A stretch of 64,000 nt of DNA from SZUA-584 sp041656035 (GTDB taxonomy: Bacteria; Bacillota; Clostridia; Christensenellales; SZUA-584), in contig CAZPHS010000004.1 of NCBI GenBank assembly GCA_964586785.1, positions 1 through 64,000 on the forward strand. Direction: 5' to 3'. The notes beneath the pieces are model-generated. The model searched no databases, had not been told where the DNA came from, and was given only the letters and a program-made list of their open reading frames with translations. Numbering within the stretch: the stretch's first letter is position 1; every line of letters starts with the position of its first letter. Made by a program: the position numbers and the translations under genes. Below are positions 18,432-27,494 of the stretch, piece by piece.

Positions 18432-19208
18432 ATGAATGTTGTTATTGACGGCATAAAAATAAATTACGAGAGGCAGGGAACGGGAGAAGATATTCTCGTG
18501 CTGCACGGTTGGGGCGCAAGCATTAAAACAATGCGCCCTGTTATTGACGCCCTTGTTTCGGGCTTTTGTGTAACGGCTGTCGATTTTCCCGGCTTTGGGG
18601 AAAGCGATATGCCGCCGGATACATACGGCGTGCCGGAATACATGGATATAGTATACCGTTTGCTAAAGCTGCTCGGCATAAAAAAGACGCATATAATCTG
18701 TCACTCGTTCGGAGGCCGCGTCGCCGTAATGCTTGCCGCGAAGCATCCCGATACAACGGGCAAAATTGTTTTTACGGGCGCGGCGGGGCTTATTAAAAGA
18801 CGCGCGTTAAAACGCCGTCTGCGCACCTTTGCCTATAAAACCGCCAAGCGAATAAACCGCGGGCGCGTTATAAAACGCGTTCTTAAAGCTTTGGGGAAAG
18901 ATGTGGAAAGCTACGTTAAAAACGCGGGCTCCGCTGATTATAAAGCGCTGCCGGAAAACATGAAAAAAGTGTTCGTGCGCATAGTCAATTTGGATTTGAA
19001 AAGTTTTTTGCCGTATATAAAAAGCCCGTCGCTTCTTATATGGGGCGAAAACGATACCGAAACGCCGCTTAAGTTCGGCAGAATAATGGAGAAAATGATA
19101 CCGGACGCGGGGCTTGTTGTTTTTCCGGGCGCGGGGCATTACGCATTCCTCGAATGCTTAGGCCGTTTTAATCATATTGTCAAAACATTTTTGGAGGGTG
19201 GCGAATGA
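18432..19208 (+). CDS. Alpha/beta hydrolase linked to a MurF-like ligase and Ddl
   Basis: 258-residue alpha/beta hydrolase: oxyanion HGWG near residue 26, nucleophile serine in CHSFGG (about residue 92), an acid in WGENDTETP and a histidine in GAGHYAF near the end. There is a basic cap (residues about 120-150). The substrate is unknown. The stop overlaps the start of the MurF-like gene by 4 bp, and ddl follows, so a role in the cell wall is plausible. The ATG at 18432 lacks a clear ribosome site; a TTG 12 bp earlier is the alternative. Confidence 0.8.
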   Translation: MNVVIDGIKINYERQGTGEDILVLHGWGASIKTMRPVIDALVSGFCVTAVDFPGFGESDMPPDTYGVPEYMDIVYRLLKLLGIKKTHIICHSFGGRVAVMLAAKHPDTTGKIVFTGAAGLIKRRALKRRLRTFAYKTAKRINRGRVIKRVLKALGKDVESYVKNAGSADYKALPENMKKVFVRIVNLDLKSFLPYIKSPSLLIWGENDTETPLKFGRIMEKMIPDAGLVVFPGAGHYAFLECLGRFNHIVKTFLEGGE

Positions 19209-20821
19209 AAATTTATATACACGCTTTGCCATATGCGCTGACAGCCGCCCTTATGGCTTTCGCGTCAACACATACGGTACATATGCTTCAGCTTGAAGGC
19301 TACAAAAACAAAAACCTTTTCCGATGGATTCTAAGCCATGCCAAAAAGGTATACAGCCTTCCCGCTCTCGCCGCTTTAACAGGCATATTGTTAGCTTCGC
19401 TCGCCAACCTGCTTTTACCCGGCGCGGCGCGGTACGTTTATTACGCGCTCGCGGCGGCGTATGCCGCGGTTATATTGGTATATACAAGAATTACGCGCAT
19501 TGATAACCCCAAAAAGCCGATTGTATACACAGGACGTGTTAAGCGTTTGTTTGTATTTATTGTATTGGTTGAGCTTACGGCGGCGGCAGGCCTGCTGCTT
19601 CTTGATTTGACGGTTTTTAATAATACGGTTTTTGCGGGCGCGCCGCTTTTCGCGCTTATGCCGACCGTCGGTTTAAGCGCCGCCGCGGCGAATACTGCCG
19701 CCGCGCCTTTAGAGTCTGCGGTGCGGCGTTGGTATTATAACGACGCCGGTAAAAAGCTAAAACGGCGCGATGATTTGATACGCGTAGGCATAACGGGCAG
19801 CTTTGGCAAAACAAGCTGCAAATTTATACTGGGCGCAATTTTATCGGAAAAATATAATGTGCTTGTGCCGCCGTCCAGTTACAACACTACGATGGGCGTA
19901 ACGCGCGTTATACGGGAGCGGCTGCTGCCTTCTCACGAGGTGTTAATAGCCGAGATGGGCGCGCGGCACATAGGCGATATAAAAGAAATATGCGGCCTTG
20001 TAAAGCCGCGGTACGGTTTATTAACGTCCGTGGGACCGCAGCATCTTGAGACGTTCGGCAGCATTGAAAACATAGCGAAAACCAAATACGAGCTTATAGA
20101 AGGGCTCGGGAAAGACGGCTGCTCTTTCTTCCCTTCCGACAGTGAAATATGCCGCAAGCTGTATGAAAAAACACAAAGCGAAAAATATCTGTTCGGCATG
20201 GAATATGAAGGGGCGGTTTACGCCCGCGCGGAAAACATAAAAACAGGCAGCTTTGGCAGCCGGTTTGATTTGGTTATAGACGGTGAAAGCATATGCTGTG
20301 AAACAAAGCTTTTAGGCAAGCACAACATAGCCAACATTACGGGCTGCGCGGCGGTGGCAAAAAGATTAGGTCTTAGCGCCGATGAAATTCGCCTCGGTAT
20401 AAGAAAAGCCGCGCCTGTAGAGCACAGGCTTCAGCTGCTGCCCACAAAAAACGGCATAACCGTTATAGACGACGCGTTTAACGCCAATCCTTCGGGAGCG
20501 CGGGCGGCTATGGAAGTGCTTTCAACCTTTGAGGGGCGCAAAATTGTCGTCACGCCCGGGCTTGTTGAGCTTGGCGAGCGGGAGGAAGAAGAAAACCGCG
20601 CGTTTGGGAAGGTTATGGCGGGTGTTGCCGATATTGTGTATCTTATAGGGAATAAGCGCGCGCGGCCGATTTATAACGGGCTGCTTGAAGGCGGTTTTGA
20701 GAAGAGCAATATTTTCGTATTCTCTTTTCTAAGCGAAGCGGCGGATATGCTTTGGAAGAACGCGCGGACGGGCGATGTGGTTATATTCGAAAACGATTTG
20801 CCGGATAATTATAACGAATAG
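19205..20821 (+). CDS. Membrane-anchored Mur ligase, MurF-like
   Basis: 538 residues. The first ~190 form about five membrane helices. The rest is a Mur ligase: ATP loop GITGSFGKTS (about residues 196-205), a central TSVGPQHLETFG segment, and the third domain with EHRLQ and DDAFNANP typical of MurF. MurF adds D-Ala-D-Ala to the UDP-MurNAc-tripeptide. The membrane extension is not part of classical MurF, so this may be a paralogue acting on a lipid-linked or modified substrate. It is flanked by a hydrolase (4-bp overlap) and ddl (11-bp gap), which fits D-Ala-D-Ala handling. Confidence 0.85.
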   Translation: MKIYIHALPYALTAALMAFASTHTVHMLQLEGYKNKNLFRWILSHAKKVYSLPALAALTGILLASLANLLLPGAARYVYYALAAAYAAVILVYTRITRIDNPKKPIVYTGRVKRLFVFIVLVELTAAAGLLLLDLTVFNNTVFAGAPLFALMPTVGLSAAAANTAAAPLESAVRRWYYNDAGKKLKRRDDLIRVGITGSFGKTSCKFILGAILSEKYNVLVPPSSYNTTMGVTRVIRERLLPSHEVLIAEMGARHIGDIKEICGLVKPRYGLLTSVGPQHLETFGSIENIAKTKYELIEGLGKDGCSFFPSDSEICRKLYEKTQSEKYLFGMEYEGAVYARAENIKTGSFGSRFDLVIDGESICCETKLLGKHNIANITGCAAVAKRLGLSADEIRLGIRKAAPVEHRLQLLPTKNGITVIDDAFNANPSGARAAMEVLSTFEGRKIVVTPGLVELGEREEEENRAFGKVMAGVADIVYLIGNKRARPIYNGLLEGGFEKSNIFVFSFLSEAADMLWKNARTGDVVIFENDLPDNYNE

Positions 20822-20832
20822 GAGACGGTACG

Positions 20833-21987
20833 ATGAAAAAGAACCTTGCTGTGACATTCGGAGGAAGAACGGTAGAACATGACATATCGATAATAACGGC
20901 AAACCAGCTGATGCACGCCGCCGATAAAGACAAATACAATGTTATACCTATATACATAGACAGAAACGGAATATGGTATACGGGAGACGCGCTGTTTGAT
21001 ATGGCGGCTTTCTCTGATTTTAACCCTAAGGCCAAGGGCGTAAAACGCGTGTTCTTATCCTGCGCGGCGGACGCGACGCTCTACGAATATAAAAAACAAA
21101 AACCCGTTTGCCGCATAGACGTCGCCATTCCCGCTATGCACGGAATGCACGGAGAGGACGGCACTTTACAGGGGCTGTTTGAGCTTTCCGATATACCGTA
21201 TTCAAGCGCGGGCGTTACAGGTTCCGCCGTCTGCATGGATAAAGCGGTTATGAAGTCAGCTTTTATAGGCTTTGGCTTTCCGGTGCTGGATTCGCTTTTC
21301 TTTGAGCGCGACGAATATTATAAAGACAGCGACGCCGTATGCAAAAAAGTGGAGAATAAACTCGGGTTTCCTGTTTTTATAAAGCCCGCGAATCTTGGCT
21401 CCAGCATAGGCATAAACCGAGCCGACGATTGCGGCGGGTTAAGATATGCGCTTGATGTGGCGGCAAGCTACGACAGGCGTATATTGGTGGAAAAGGCGGT
21501 AACGGATATAACGGAGGTAAACTGCTCCGTGCTGGGAACGGCGGCAGCCGCGAAAACAAGCGTTATAGAGCAGCCGCTGACCGCAAGCCGTTTTTTGGGT
21601 TTTGAGGAGAAATACCTAAGTGGCGGCAAGTCTAAAGGAATGAAGTCTTTAGGGCGCAAGATACCGGCCGATATATCGGAAGATATGGCAAACCGCGTCC
21701 GCGGTCTTTCGCTTGATATATTCAAGGCGCTTGATTTAAAAGGCGTGGTGCGTATAGACTTTATAATAGACAATTCAAACGGCAATCTTTATGTAAACGA
21801 AGTAAACACAATACCGGGCTCGTTTTCTTTCTATCTTTGGGAGCCCGCGGGCATCTCGTTTTCGGCGCTTGTTGACAGCCTTGTAGCCATAGCGGAAAAG
21901 CAGATGCGGGAAAAGCAAAAATCAAGTTTCGCGTTTGATTCGGGAGTGCTGCAAAAAGCGGCGTTGGGGCTTAAAATCGGTAAATAG
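20833..21987 (+). CDS. ddl: D-alanine--D-alanine ligase
   Basis: 384-residue ATP-grasp ligase. It has FGGRTVEHDIS near the N-terminus, the HGMHGEDG motif, the ATP-binding KPANLGSSIG and the metal site ending NEVNTIPG. The lid contains EEKYLSGGK; the Lys-Tyr pair is the usual signature for D-Ala rather than D-lactate as second substrate. It supplies the dipeptide for the MurF-like enzyme encoded just upstream. The start follows GGAGAC. A 16-bp direct repeat straddles its stop codon. Confidence 0.95.
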   Translation: MKKNLAVTFGGRTVEHDISIITANQLMHAADKDKYNVIPIYIDRNGIWYTGDALFDMAAFSDFNPKAKGVKRVFLSCAADATLYEYKKQKPVCRIDVAIPAMHGMHGEDGTLQGLFELSDIPYSSAGVTGSAVCMDKAVMKSAFIGFGFPVLDSLFFERDEYYKDSDAVCKKVENKLGFPVFIKPANLGSSIGINRADDCGGLRYALDVAASYDRRILVEKAVTDITEVNCSVLGTAAAAKTSVIEQPLTASRFLGFEEKYLSGGKSKGMKSLGRKIPADISEDMANRVRGLSLDIFKALDLKGVVRIDFIIDNSNGNLYVNEVNTIPGSFSFYLWEPAGISFSALVDSLVAIAEKQMREKQKSSFAFDSGVLQKAALGLKIGK

Positions 21988-22010
21988 CGTAAAAGGGGCT
22001 TAAAATCGGT
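21966..22010 (+). repeat. 16-bp direct repeat straddling the ddl stop
   Basis: GGGGCTTAAAATCGGT occurs at 21966-21981, inside the last codons of ddl, and again at 21995-22010, with a period of 29 bp. It looks like a short tandem duplication of the gene end. Confidence 0.8.
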
Positions 22011-22188
22011 TGTTATTATACTACTAATTTTATGAAGGAAACGGATACATTTACGACAGAGTCTGTATGATAACGCAAGTCGCAATAGTCGCCCAGCTTT
22101 CGCAAATTAAAAACACTCTGCTTATATGCAGTCCGGCGCATTGATTATTAGAATTAAGTAATATTTCCCGTTGTTGCACAAATAATCA

Positions 22189-22217
22189 TTTACATACATA
22201 CACAATATCTATATAAT
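22189..22217 (+). promoter_or_regulatory. Promoter for the DUF4870 gene
   Basis: TTTACA (22189-22194), 17-bp spacer, TATAAT (22212-22217), 25 bp before the start codon. Confidence 0.65.
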
Positions 22218-22242
22218 AAAAAGAAAAAAGAGAGGTATTATC

Positions 22243-22638
22243 ATGTCGGAACAAAAGAATTCGTTGGGAATGACGGAAAAAACGGCCAGCTGGTTTGCCT
22301 ACATACTTACGGTTCTAAGCGGTATCATTTTACTCGCCACCGAAAAGGAAAATAAGACGGTTAGAACACATGCTTGGCAGTCGTTGGTAATGGGATGCTT
22401 TTTTATAGCTGTGCATATAATTATTAGTATTTTGACTGCTATTTTTATGCCTAACCCGATTACCGATCCGTTGGCTTATTTAAGCGCGGCGGCAGGCGCT
22501 TTCAGTTTTTTCGGACTTGTAAGTATGCTTGCTTCTATAGCCTGGGGTATTCTTACAATAATCTGCATCGTAAAGGCTGTCCAAGGAGACATTTTCAAGC
22601 TGCCCGTAATTTACAACAAGGTTAAAGACCTAAAGTAA
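22243..22638 (+). CDS. DUF4870-type small membrane protein
   Basis: 131 residues with three to four membrane helices. The N-terminal TEKTASWFAYILTVLSGIILL and the following T-R-HA-QSL segment match the DUF4870 (Tic20-like) family as I remember it. The function of that family is not established. It has its own promoter and an AGAGAGG ribosome site, and is convergent with bioY. Confidence 0.75.
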   Translation: MSEQKNSLGMTEKTASWFAYILTVLSGIILLATEKENKTVRTHAWQSLVMGCFFIAVHIIISILTAIFMPNPITDPLAYLSAAAGAFSFFGLVSMLASIAWGILTIICIVKAVQGDIFKLPVIYNKVKDLK

Positions 22639-22664
22639 TATTTTCGGTGAGATATTACGTAAAC

Positions 22665-23237
22665 CTACCAAAGCGCTTTGTTTGGCATCCTCTTTAGCAC
22701 TGCCATTCCCAGCAAAAGCGCCATTATAAACTTTATCGCATCAAAAAAGAAGTATATTCCGGTTGCGCTTACTATCACATAGCCGAGCGTTACCGGAGTT
22801 TTTATGTACAGGTTTAAAACGGCATACATATAACCTATGCCGGCCGCGTACATGGAAGCTATGCAGACGAGCGCGTATACGCTTATTTTAAGCAGCGATT
22901 TTGCGGTTAAGCGTTCGGCTATTGTTTTTCTTATAAGCGCGCTGATAAAAAACGCGCATAAAGCAAAGCCGGGAAGAAACCCGAATGAGGGTTCAAATAT
23001 ATACCAAAGCCCCCCGCCTTTTGAAAACACCGGCAGGCCTAAAAGACCGATGGCGATATACACCAGTTGTGATATAAGCGCGTATTTTGGCGTAAGCAAA
23101 AAGCCGGATAAGAAAACGAAAAAAGTTTGAAAGGTAAATATAAGCATTGTCCCGGGAACAGGGACTTTTATAAACACAGCCCCCGCGGCAGTAAGCGCGG
23201 CAAAAAGCGCGCATATAAGAAGTTGTCTGATTTTCAT
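22665..23237 (-). CDS. bioY: Biotin ECF transporter substrate-binding subunit BioY
   Basis: 190-residue S-component with six membrane helices and the BioY features KVPVPGTMLIFTFQTFFVFL and a GLPVF/GGG-YI-EPSFGFL-GF segment. It captures biotin for uptake with the shared ECF module. There are no biotin-synthesis genes nearby. A BirA-like inverted repeat directly upstream suggests repression when biotin is plentiful. Confidence 0.93.
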   Translation of the reverse strand: MKIRQLLICALFAALTAAGAVFIKVPVPGTMLIFTFQTFFVFLSGFLLTPKYALISQLVYIAIGLLGLPVFSKGGGLWYIFEPSFGFLPGFALCAFFISALIRKTIAERLTAKSLLKISVYALVCIASMYAAGIGYMYAVLNLYIKTPVTLGYVIVSATGIYFFFDAIKFIMALLLGMAVLKRMPNKALW

Positions 23238-23253
23238 ACGTTCCCCTCTATTA

Positions 23254-23283
23254 TGTAAACCATATAATGAATATAAGTTTACA
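23254..23283 (-). promoter_or_regulatory. BirA-like operator upstream of bioY
   Basis: Perfect inverted repeat TGTAAAC (23254-23260), 16-bp spacer, GTTTACA (23277-23283). It agrees with the Firmicute BirA box as I recall it (TTGTWAAC half-sites, 14-16 bp apart) and begins 17 bp before the bioY start. Confidence 0.7.
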
Positions 23284-23380
23284 ATATTGCCGGAGATGTG
23301 TCAACCGGTTGAATATCGGCTGAATATCGTATCAGCCTTGCCACTATGCAAAAAAGTAAAAATCATGTATAATTCGTTTT

Positions 23381-23971
23381 ATGAAATCACAGCAAATATA
23401 TAAGGCAAACGCGCATGAAGATTCAATTCTGATTGCTAGGGCTCAAAAAGGCGAAGATGCCGCCATAGAGGCTCTTTTATTATGCTGTGAAAAGCGAATA
23501 TACAATACCGCGTTTCGTTATATGGGCAGCGAGGCGGACGCGTATGATATGGCGCAGGAATCGCTGATTAAAATATATAAAAAACTGCCTACATACCGCA
23601 GTGACGCCTCGTTTTTATCATGGGCGTACCGTATCTGCGTCAACACCTGTCTCGACGAACTGCGAAAGAGAAAAAAAACGCCTGTTCCTACAGACTATAT
23701 AGAAAATGGGGCTGAAAGCGGTTTTAGTATGCCGTCGCCCGAAAAATACGCCGTTTCTTCGGAAAACAAGGAAACTCTGCAAAAGGCGATTAACGCGCTC
23801 GTGGAAGAACAAAAATCTGTAATAATACTGCGCGATATCAACGGGCTCTCATATGAAGAGGTTGCTCAATGCCTCGATATATCTATAGGCACGGTAAAAT
23901 CCCGTATTTGCCGGGGCAGGCAAAAGCTGAGGGAAATGCTCGGCGCCGCCGCCGACTGGAACAAAAGCTGA
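23381..23971 (+). CDS. ECF-type RNA polymerase sigma factor
   Basis: 196 residues. Region 2 (about 20-95) carries the YDMAQESLIKIYKKL and SWAYRICVNTCLDELR motifs. A linker with PSPE follows, then region 4 (about 125-185) with GLSYEEVAQCLDISIGTVKSRI. It directs RNA polymerase to a small regulon. No zinc-finger anti-sigma follows; the next gene is a DUF4349 lipoprotein that might serve as a sensor. A TATAAT sits only 7 bp before the ATG and no ribosome site is visible, so the message may be leaderless. Confidence 0.9.
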   Translation: MKSQQIYKANAHEDSILIARAQKGEDAAIEALLLCCEKRIYNTAFRYMGSEADAYDMAQESLIKIYKKLPTYRSDASFLSWAYRICVNTCLDELRKRKKTPVPTDYIENGAESGFSMPSPEKYAVSSENKETLQKAINALVEEQKSVIILRDINGLSYEEVAQCLDISIGTVKSRICRGRQKLREMLGAAADWNKS

Positions 23972-24028
23972 TTTGCATACGTCTTAATGGCGTATATATA
24001 AATCAACAGTGAATTGGAGGATTGTTTT

Positions 24029-24997
24029 ATGAAAAAGGTTTTATTTATTTTTCTCGCGCTGACTTTCTTAATTATATCTTTTGCGGGCTGCAGCCCCGCG
24101 GAATATTCACCGAGAGACGATTATTACGCGAAAGGCGAAATGTCCGACGCCTCTTATGAAAATGATGAAGCAGGCTACGCTCCGCCAGCCATGCCGGAGC
24201 CCGCGCCGACGGAGCAGAGCGAAGGGTCGGAATTTCCATCGGGGCCGTCGCTTAATTACGAAGGTTCGTTGCTCAATCCCTCGGTTAACAGAAAAATAAT
24301 TTTTGAGGGGAACCTTAGCATAGAGACGACAAACTTTGACGATGATTATAACCGTATTAAACAGACGCTTTCAGAGTTTGGCGGTTATGCCGAACGTGAT
24401 TCCGTATACGGCACAAAACCCGTAAATTGGAATGAAAAAGGGCGCACAGCCGAATTAACGCTTCGAATCCCCAGTAAAAGGTTTGACGAGTATATTCTAA
24501 GGCTGAAAGGTTTAGGCGAAACATTATCTATGTCCACGTCCGGCAGGGACGTGTCGCTGCAGTATTTTGACAGTGAAACGCGTCTTAAAACACTGCGCAT
24601 ACGGCAGGAAAGACTGCTTGATCTTCTGGAAAACGCAAAGGGGCTTGAGGATATAATCAAACTGGAGCAAGAGCTTGGCAATGTGGACTATCAGATACAA
24701 TCGTATGAAATCGAGCTAAGAAGCTATGACAGTTTAATCGATTTTTCAAGTATTACAATACAGCTTCATGAAGTCAACCAGATTGAAAGGGTTACATCAT
24801 CCGATAAGCAGGACCTTGGAACGCGTATAACGACGGGTTTCTATTCCGTGTTAAATGTGCTCGCGGCGATAGGTGAAGGACTGCTGATATTCTTCCTGGC
24901 AGGCTCGCCCGTGCTTGTGCCGCTTATTATCGCAGGCGTTATAGCCATAATAGTTGTGAAACGGCGTAAGAGAAAAGCAAAAGGCACGCAAGTATAA
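24029..24997 (+). CDS. DUF4349 lipoprotein with C-terminal membrane helix
   Basis: 322 residues: lipoprotein signal peptide with lipobox FAGC (C21), a low-complexity Pro/Glu/Ser linker, a DUF4349 region (about 85-265) containing a long coiled coil (ERLLDLLENAKGLEDIIKLE), then a transmembrane helix (about 278-310) and a basic tail. The start at 24029 follows TTGGAGG. It lies 57 bp after an ECF sigma gene and is probably co-transcribed; a link to envelope sensing is a guess. A terminator follows. Confidence 0.8.
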   Translation: MKKVLFIFLALTFLIISFAGCSPAEYSPRDDYYAKGEMSDASYENDEAGYAPPAMPEPAPTEQSEGSEFPSGPSLNYEGSLLNPSVNRKIIFEGNLSIETTNFDDDYNRIKQTLSEFGGYAERDSVYGTKPVNWNEKGRTAELTLRIPSKRFDEYILRLKGLGETLSMSTSGRDVSLQYFDSETRLKTLRIRQERLLDLLENAKGLEDIIKLEQELGNVDYQIQSYEIELRSYDSLIDFSSITIQLHEVNQIERVTSSDKQDLGTRITTGFYSVLNVLAAIGEGLLIFFLAGSPVLVPLIIAGVIAIIVVKRRKRKAKGTQV

Positions 24998-25047
24998 TCC
25001 GTTATTTAAAGCGGTCGGCTGTGTGCCGGCCGCTTAGGCGTGTCGAT

Positions 25048-25081
25048 AACCCCGCATTCAATAAACGAAAGCGGGGTTTTC
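25048..25081 (+). terminator. Terminator after the DUF4349 gene
   Basis: AACCCCGC (25048-25055) pairs with GCGGGGTT (25071-25078) and a T-run follows. A second GC-rich hairpin without T-run (about 25012-25033) lies just before it. Confidence 0.8.
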
Positions 25082-25155
25082 TATAAGATAAAAGGCTTTT
25101 TTGTCTGCGCCCCGCCACGCAGGATTGCGTGTTTTTTTGTATCAGCCATGCCGGT

Positions 25156-25911
25156 TTAGTCCGAAAATTCCGCGGATATAGGACAGTGATCGGAGCCCGA
25201 AATATCGTCGTGTATAGCCGCGCTTTTAAGTTTATCCGTTAAGCGCCGCGACATGCATATATAGTCTATGCGCCAGCCGGCGTTCCGTGAACGCGCGCCG
25301 TAAAGATAAGACCAGTATGTGTAAGCGCCCTTTGCATCGGGGTAAAGAAATCGGAAACTGTCCGTGAAGCCCGCGTCAAGCAGCCGCGTAAAACCCTCCC
25401 GTTCCTGCTCGGTAAAACCGGCGTTGTTCCTGTTCGCGGACGGGTTTTTTAAATCTATCTCTTTATGCGCCACGTTAAAATCCCCGCAGGCAATTACAGG
25501 CTTTTTGTCGTCCAGCTTTTTAATATAACCGCGAAAATCGCCGTCCCATTCCATACGGTAATCAAGGCGCTTAAGCTCCCGCTGAGAGTTTGGCACATAC
25601 ACGTTTACAAAATAGAAATCGTCAAATTCCAGCGTTATTATGCGCCCTTCAGCGTCGTGCTCTTTTATGCCCATGCCAAAGCTTGCCGATAAAGGCTTCA
25701 TACGGGAAAACACCGCGGTTCCCGAATAGCCTTTCTTTTCGGCATAATTCCAATATGAATAATAGCCTTTGGGAGAAAAGTCAAAATCACCCCGCTGCAT
25801 TTTTGTTTCCTGTACGCAGAATATATCCGCGCCGGACGAGCCGAAATAGTCCGCAAAGCCTTTTGTATATGCCGCCCTAAAACCGTTTACGTTCCACGAT
25901 ACCGTTTTCAT
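25156..25911 (-). CDS. xth: Exodeoxyribonuclease III / AP endonuclease
   Basis: 251-residue member of the exonuclease-endonuclease-phosphatase fold: WNVNGFRA at the N-terminus, QETK metal ligand, a GDFNVAH motif, a RIDY motif and the terminal SDHCPI with the catalytic histidine. It cuts DNA at abasic sites in base-excision repair. Length and motifs match ExoA/Xth fully. The start follows GGGGGCAGAGG. It is a single gene. Confidence 0.95.
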   Translation of the reverse strand: MKTVSWNVNGFRAAYTKGFADYFGSSGADIFCVQETKMQRGDFDFSPKGYYSYWNYAEKKGYSGTAVFSRMKPLSASFGMGIKEHDAEGRIITLEFDDFYFVNVYVPNSQRELKRLDYRMEWDGDFRGYIKKLDDKKPVIACGDFNVAHKEIDLKNPSANRNNAGFTEQEREGFTRLLDAGFTDSFRFLYPDAKGAYTYWSYLYGARSRNAGWRIDYICMSRRLTDKLKSAAIHDDISGSDHCPISAEFSD

Positions 25912-25988
25912 GCCTCTGCCCCCGCTTTTTATTTATTATACCGTAAATGAATAAGCATATGTGATTAAATATTTTTTAACGACGCCGG

Positions 25989-26017
25989 TTGACTTGCGTA
26001 AATAACAGAGTTAATAT
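25989..26017 (+). promoter_or_regulatory. Promoter for the DUF5050-like lipoprotein gene
   Basis: TTGACT (25989-25994), 17-bp spacer, TAATAT (26012-26017), 45 bp before the start codon. Confidence 0.65.
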
Positions 26018-26061
26018 TTATCTGTATCCGATTGCCATTTTAATCTTATAAGAGGTGCTTT

Positions 26062-27420
26062 ATGAGAAAGTATATTTTTTTGTTAATCGCCCTGCTGCTT
26101 GCGCTTTCGCTATGCGGCTGCGAAACCGTGACCGCGCCAAAAGATACGACGGCTTCCGCGCCTCCCCCGTCACCTGAAGGTTCGGCAATTGACGGCGCGG
26201 CGACAACGGAAGAGCTTATGGAGCTGTCAAAATCGTACATGGTAAACAATGATTATGAGAACGCGCTGCTTTGCGTAAACAAAATGATACGGATTGACCC
26301 CGCGTTGCAAGAAGCTTATTATTTTCAGGCGGAAATACGTATGCTGCTGCTTTCCAAGCAATACGAGGAGCTTAACGACTCAATCGAGCAAGGTATGGAG
26401 CATGTTGACAGCCAAGCCGATTACGCCGATTTTATAAACGGGCTTGCCGGACAAAGCGGTCTGTCGGTCGTGATACCTTTTACGCACGATTATCGCTCGC
26501 CAGGCGAGATAAACACATACGGAATCACGGCGGGCAACCAAACCAACGCCGCAAAATACGAGGGCGAATGGCGCGGAGGTCTTCTTACCTGGCAGGGCAA
26601 TTGGGTGTACCTTTCACGGCCGGATGAGAATTTTGCCATATACAAAATGCGTGCCGACGGCGGCGATTACCAGCGGGTAGGCGACGCGCGCGGCAGCAGT
26701 CTTAACGTAGTTGGCGATTATATCTATTATATAAATGTTGAGGACTACACACCTCACCGCATACGCACCGACGGCAATATGGCGGAAAGGCTCACAGACG
26801 ACGAATGCGCTTTTTTGTCGGTGGAAAACGGCTATATGTTCTATGACAACGGCAATGACGACGGACGCCTTTACAAGGCCTGCTTGGACGACGTAAACGA
26901 CAAGCAAAAGCTTTCAAACGGCACCGCAATGTTCGCCAGTGTGACGGACGGCTGGGTGTATTACGCCGAAAAAAGCATAGAAGGCGGTTTTTATAGGGTT
27001 TCCGTCGACGGCGGCGAGGAACAAAACCTTGCCTTTGGATTTATACAAACATATTGTATAGCGGACGGCTTTATATATTATATTGACGTTAACGACCCAT
27101 ATGGCGTAAGGCGCGTGCGCGCCGACGGCACCGGATACGAAATGTTTTTTCCCACCGATGTTATGGTAACAACCTTAAACGCGGCCGGCGGCACGATGTA
27201 TATCGGGCTTGACGCCGAGTTTGAAGAAGACGGCTTTTACATCACCCGCGATGTTATCGCTATAGACATAGCGACAAAAGAAAAGTTAGAGCATTATGAA
27301 GCGGGCACAGAACCGCTTTGCACTGGCCCCGGCGGCGGCCTGTATTTTTTGCAGCATAACGATAATCTTGCGTGGTATATGGTTTTTGATAACGGCAGCC
27401 CAAAGAAAATCGGAAACTGA
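26062..27420 (+). CDS. Lipoprotein with TPR-like and beta-propeller-like (DUF5050) domains
   Basis: 452 residues. The lipobox LCGC (C20) indicates surface anchoring. Residues about 50-115 look like TPR helices (YMVNNDYENALLCVNKMI). From about 160 to the end a repeated unit with WVYY/YIYYIN followed by R-R-DG recurs about six times, typical of DUF5050 propeller blades. The ligand is unknown; such proteins are abundant surface lipoproteins of clostridia. It has its own promoter and terminator and an AAGAGGTG ribosome site. Confidence 0.78.
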   Translation: MRKYIFLLIALLLALSLCGCETVTAPKDTTASAPPPSPEGSAIDGAATTEELMELSKSYMVNNDYENALLCVNKMIRIDPALQEAYYFQAEIRMLLLSKQYEELNDSIEQGMEHVDSQADYADFINGLAGQSGLSVVIPFTHDYRSPGEINTYGITAGNQTNAAKYEGEWRGGLLTWQGNWVYLSRPDENFAIYKMRADGGDYQRVGDARGSSLNVVGDYIYYINVEDYTPHRIRTDGNMAERLTDDECAFLSVENGYMFYDNGNDDGRLYKACLDDVNDKQKLSNGTAMFASVTDGWVYYAEKSIEGGFYRVSVDGGEEQNLAFGFIQTYCIADGFIYYIDVNDPYGVRRVRADGTGYEMFFPTDVMVTTLNAAGGTMYIGLDAEFEEDGFYITRDVIAIDIATKEKLEHYEAGTEPLCTGPGGGLYFLQHNDNLAWYMVFDNGSPKKIGN

Positions 27421-27434
27421 GATTATCATTGCAT

Positions 27435-27468
27435 AAGCCCGTAAGCCGCAACACGCTTTCGGGCTTTT
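27435..27468 (+). terminator. Terminator after the DUF5050-like gene
   Basis: AAGCCCG (27435-27441) pairs with CGGGCTT (27460-27466) and Ts follow. Confidence 0.7.
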
Positions 27469-27494
27469 GTTAATTAAGCCGGCTTATTATATGC

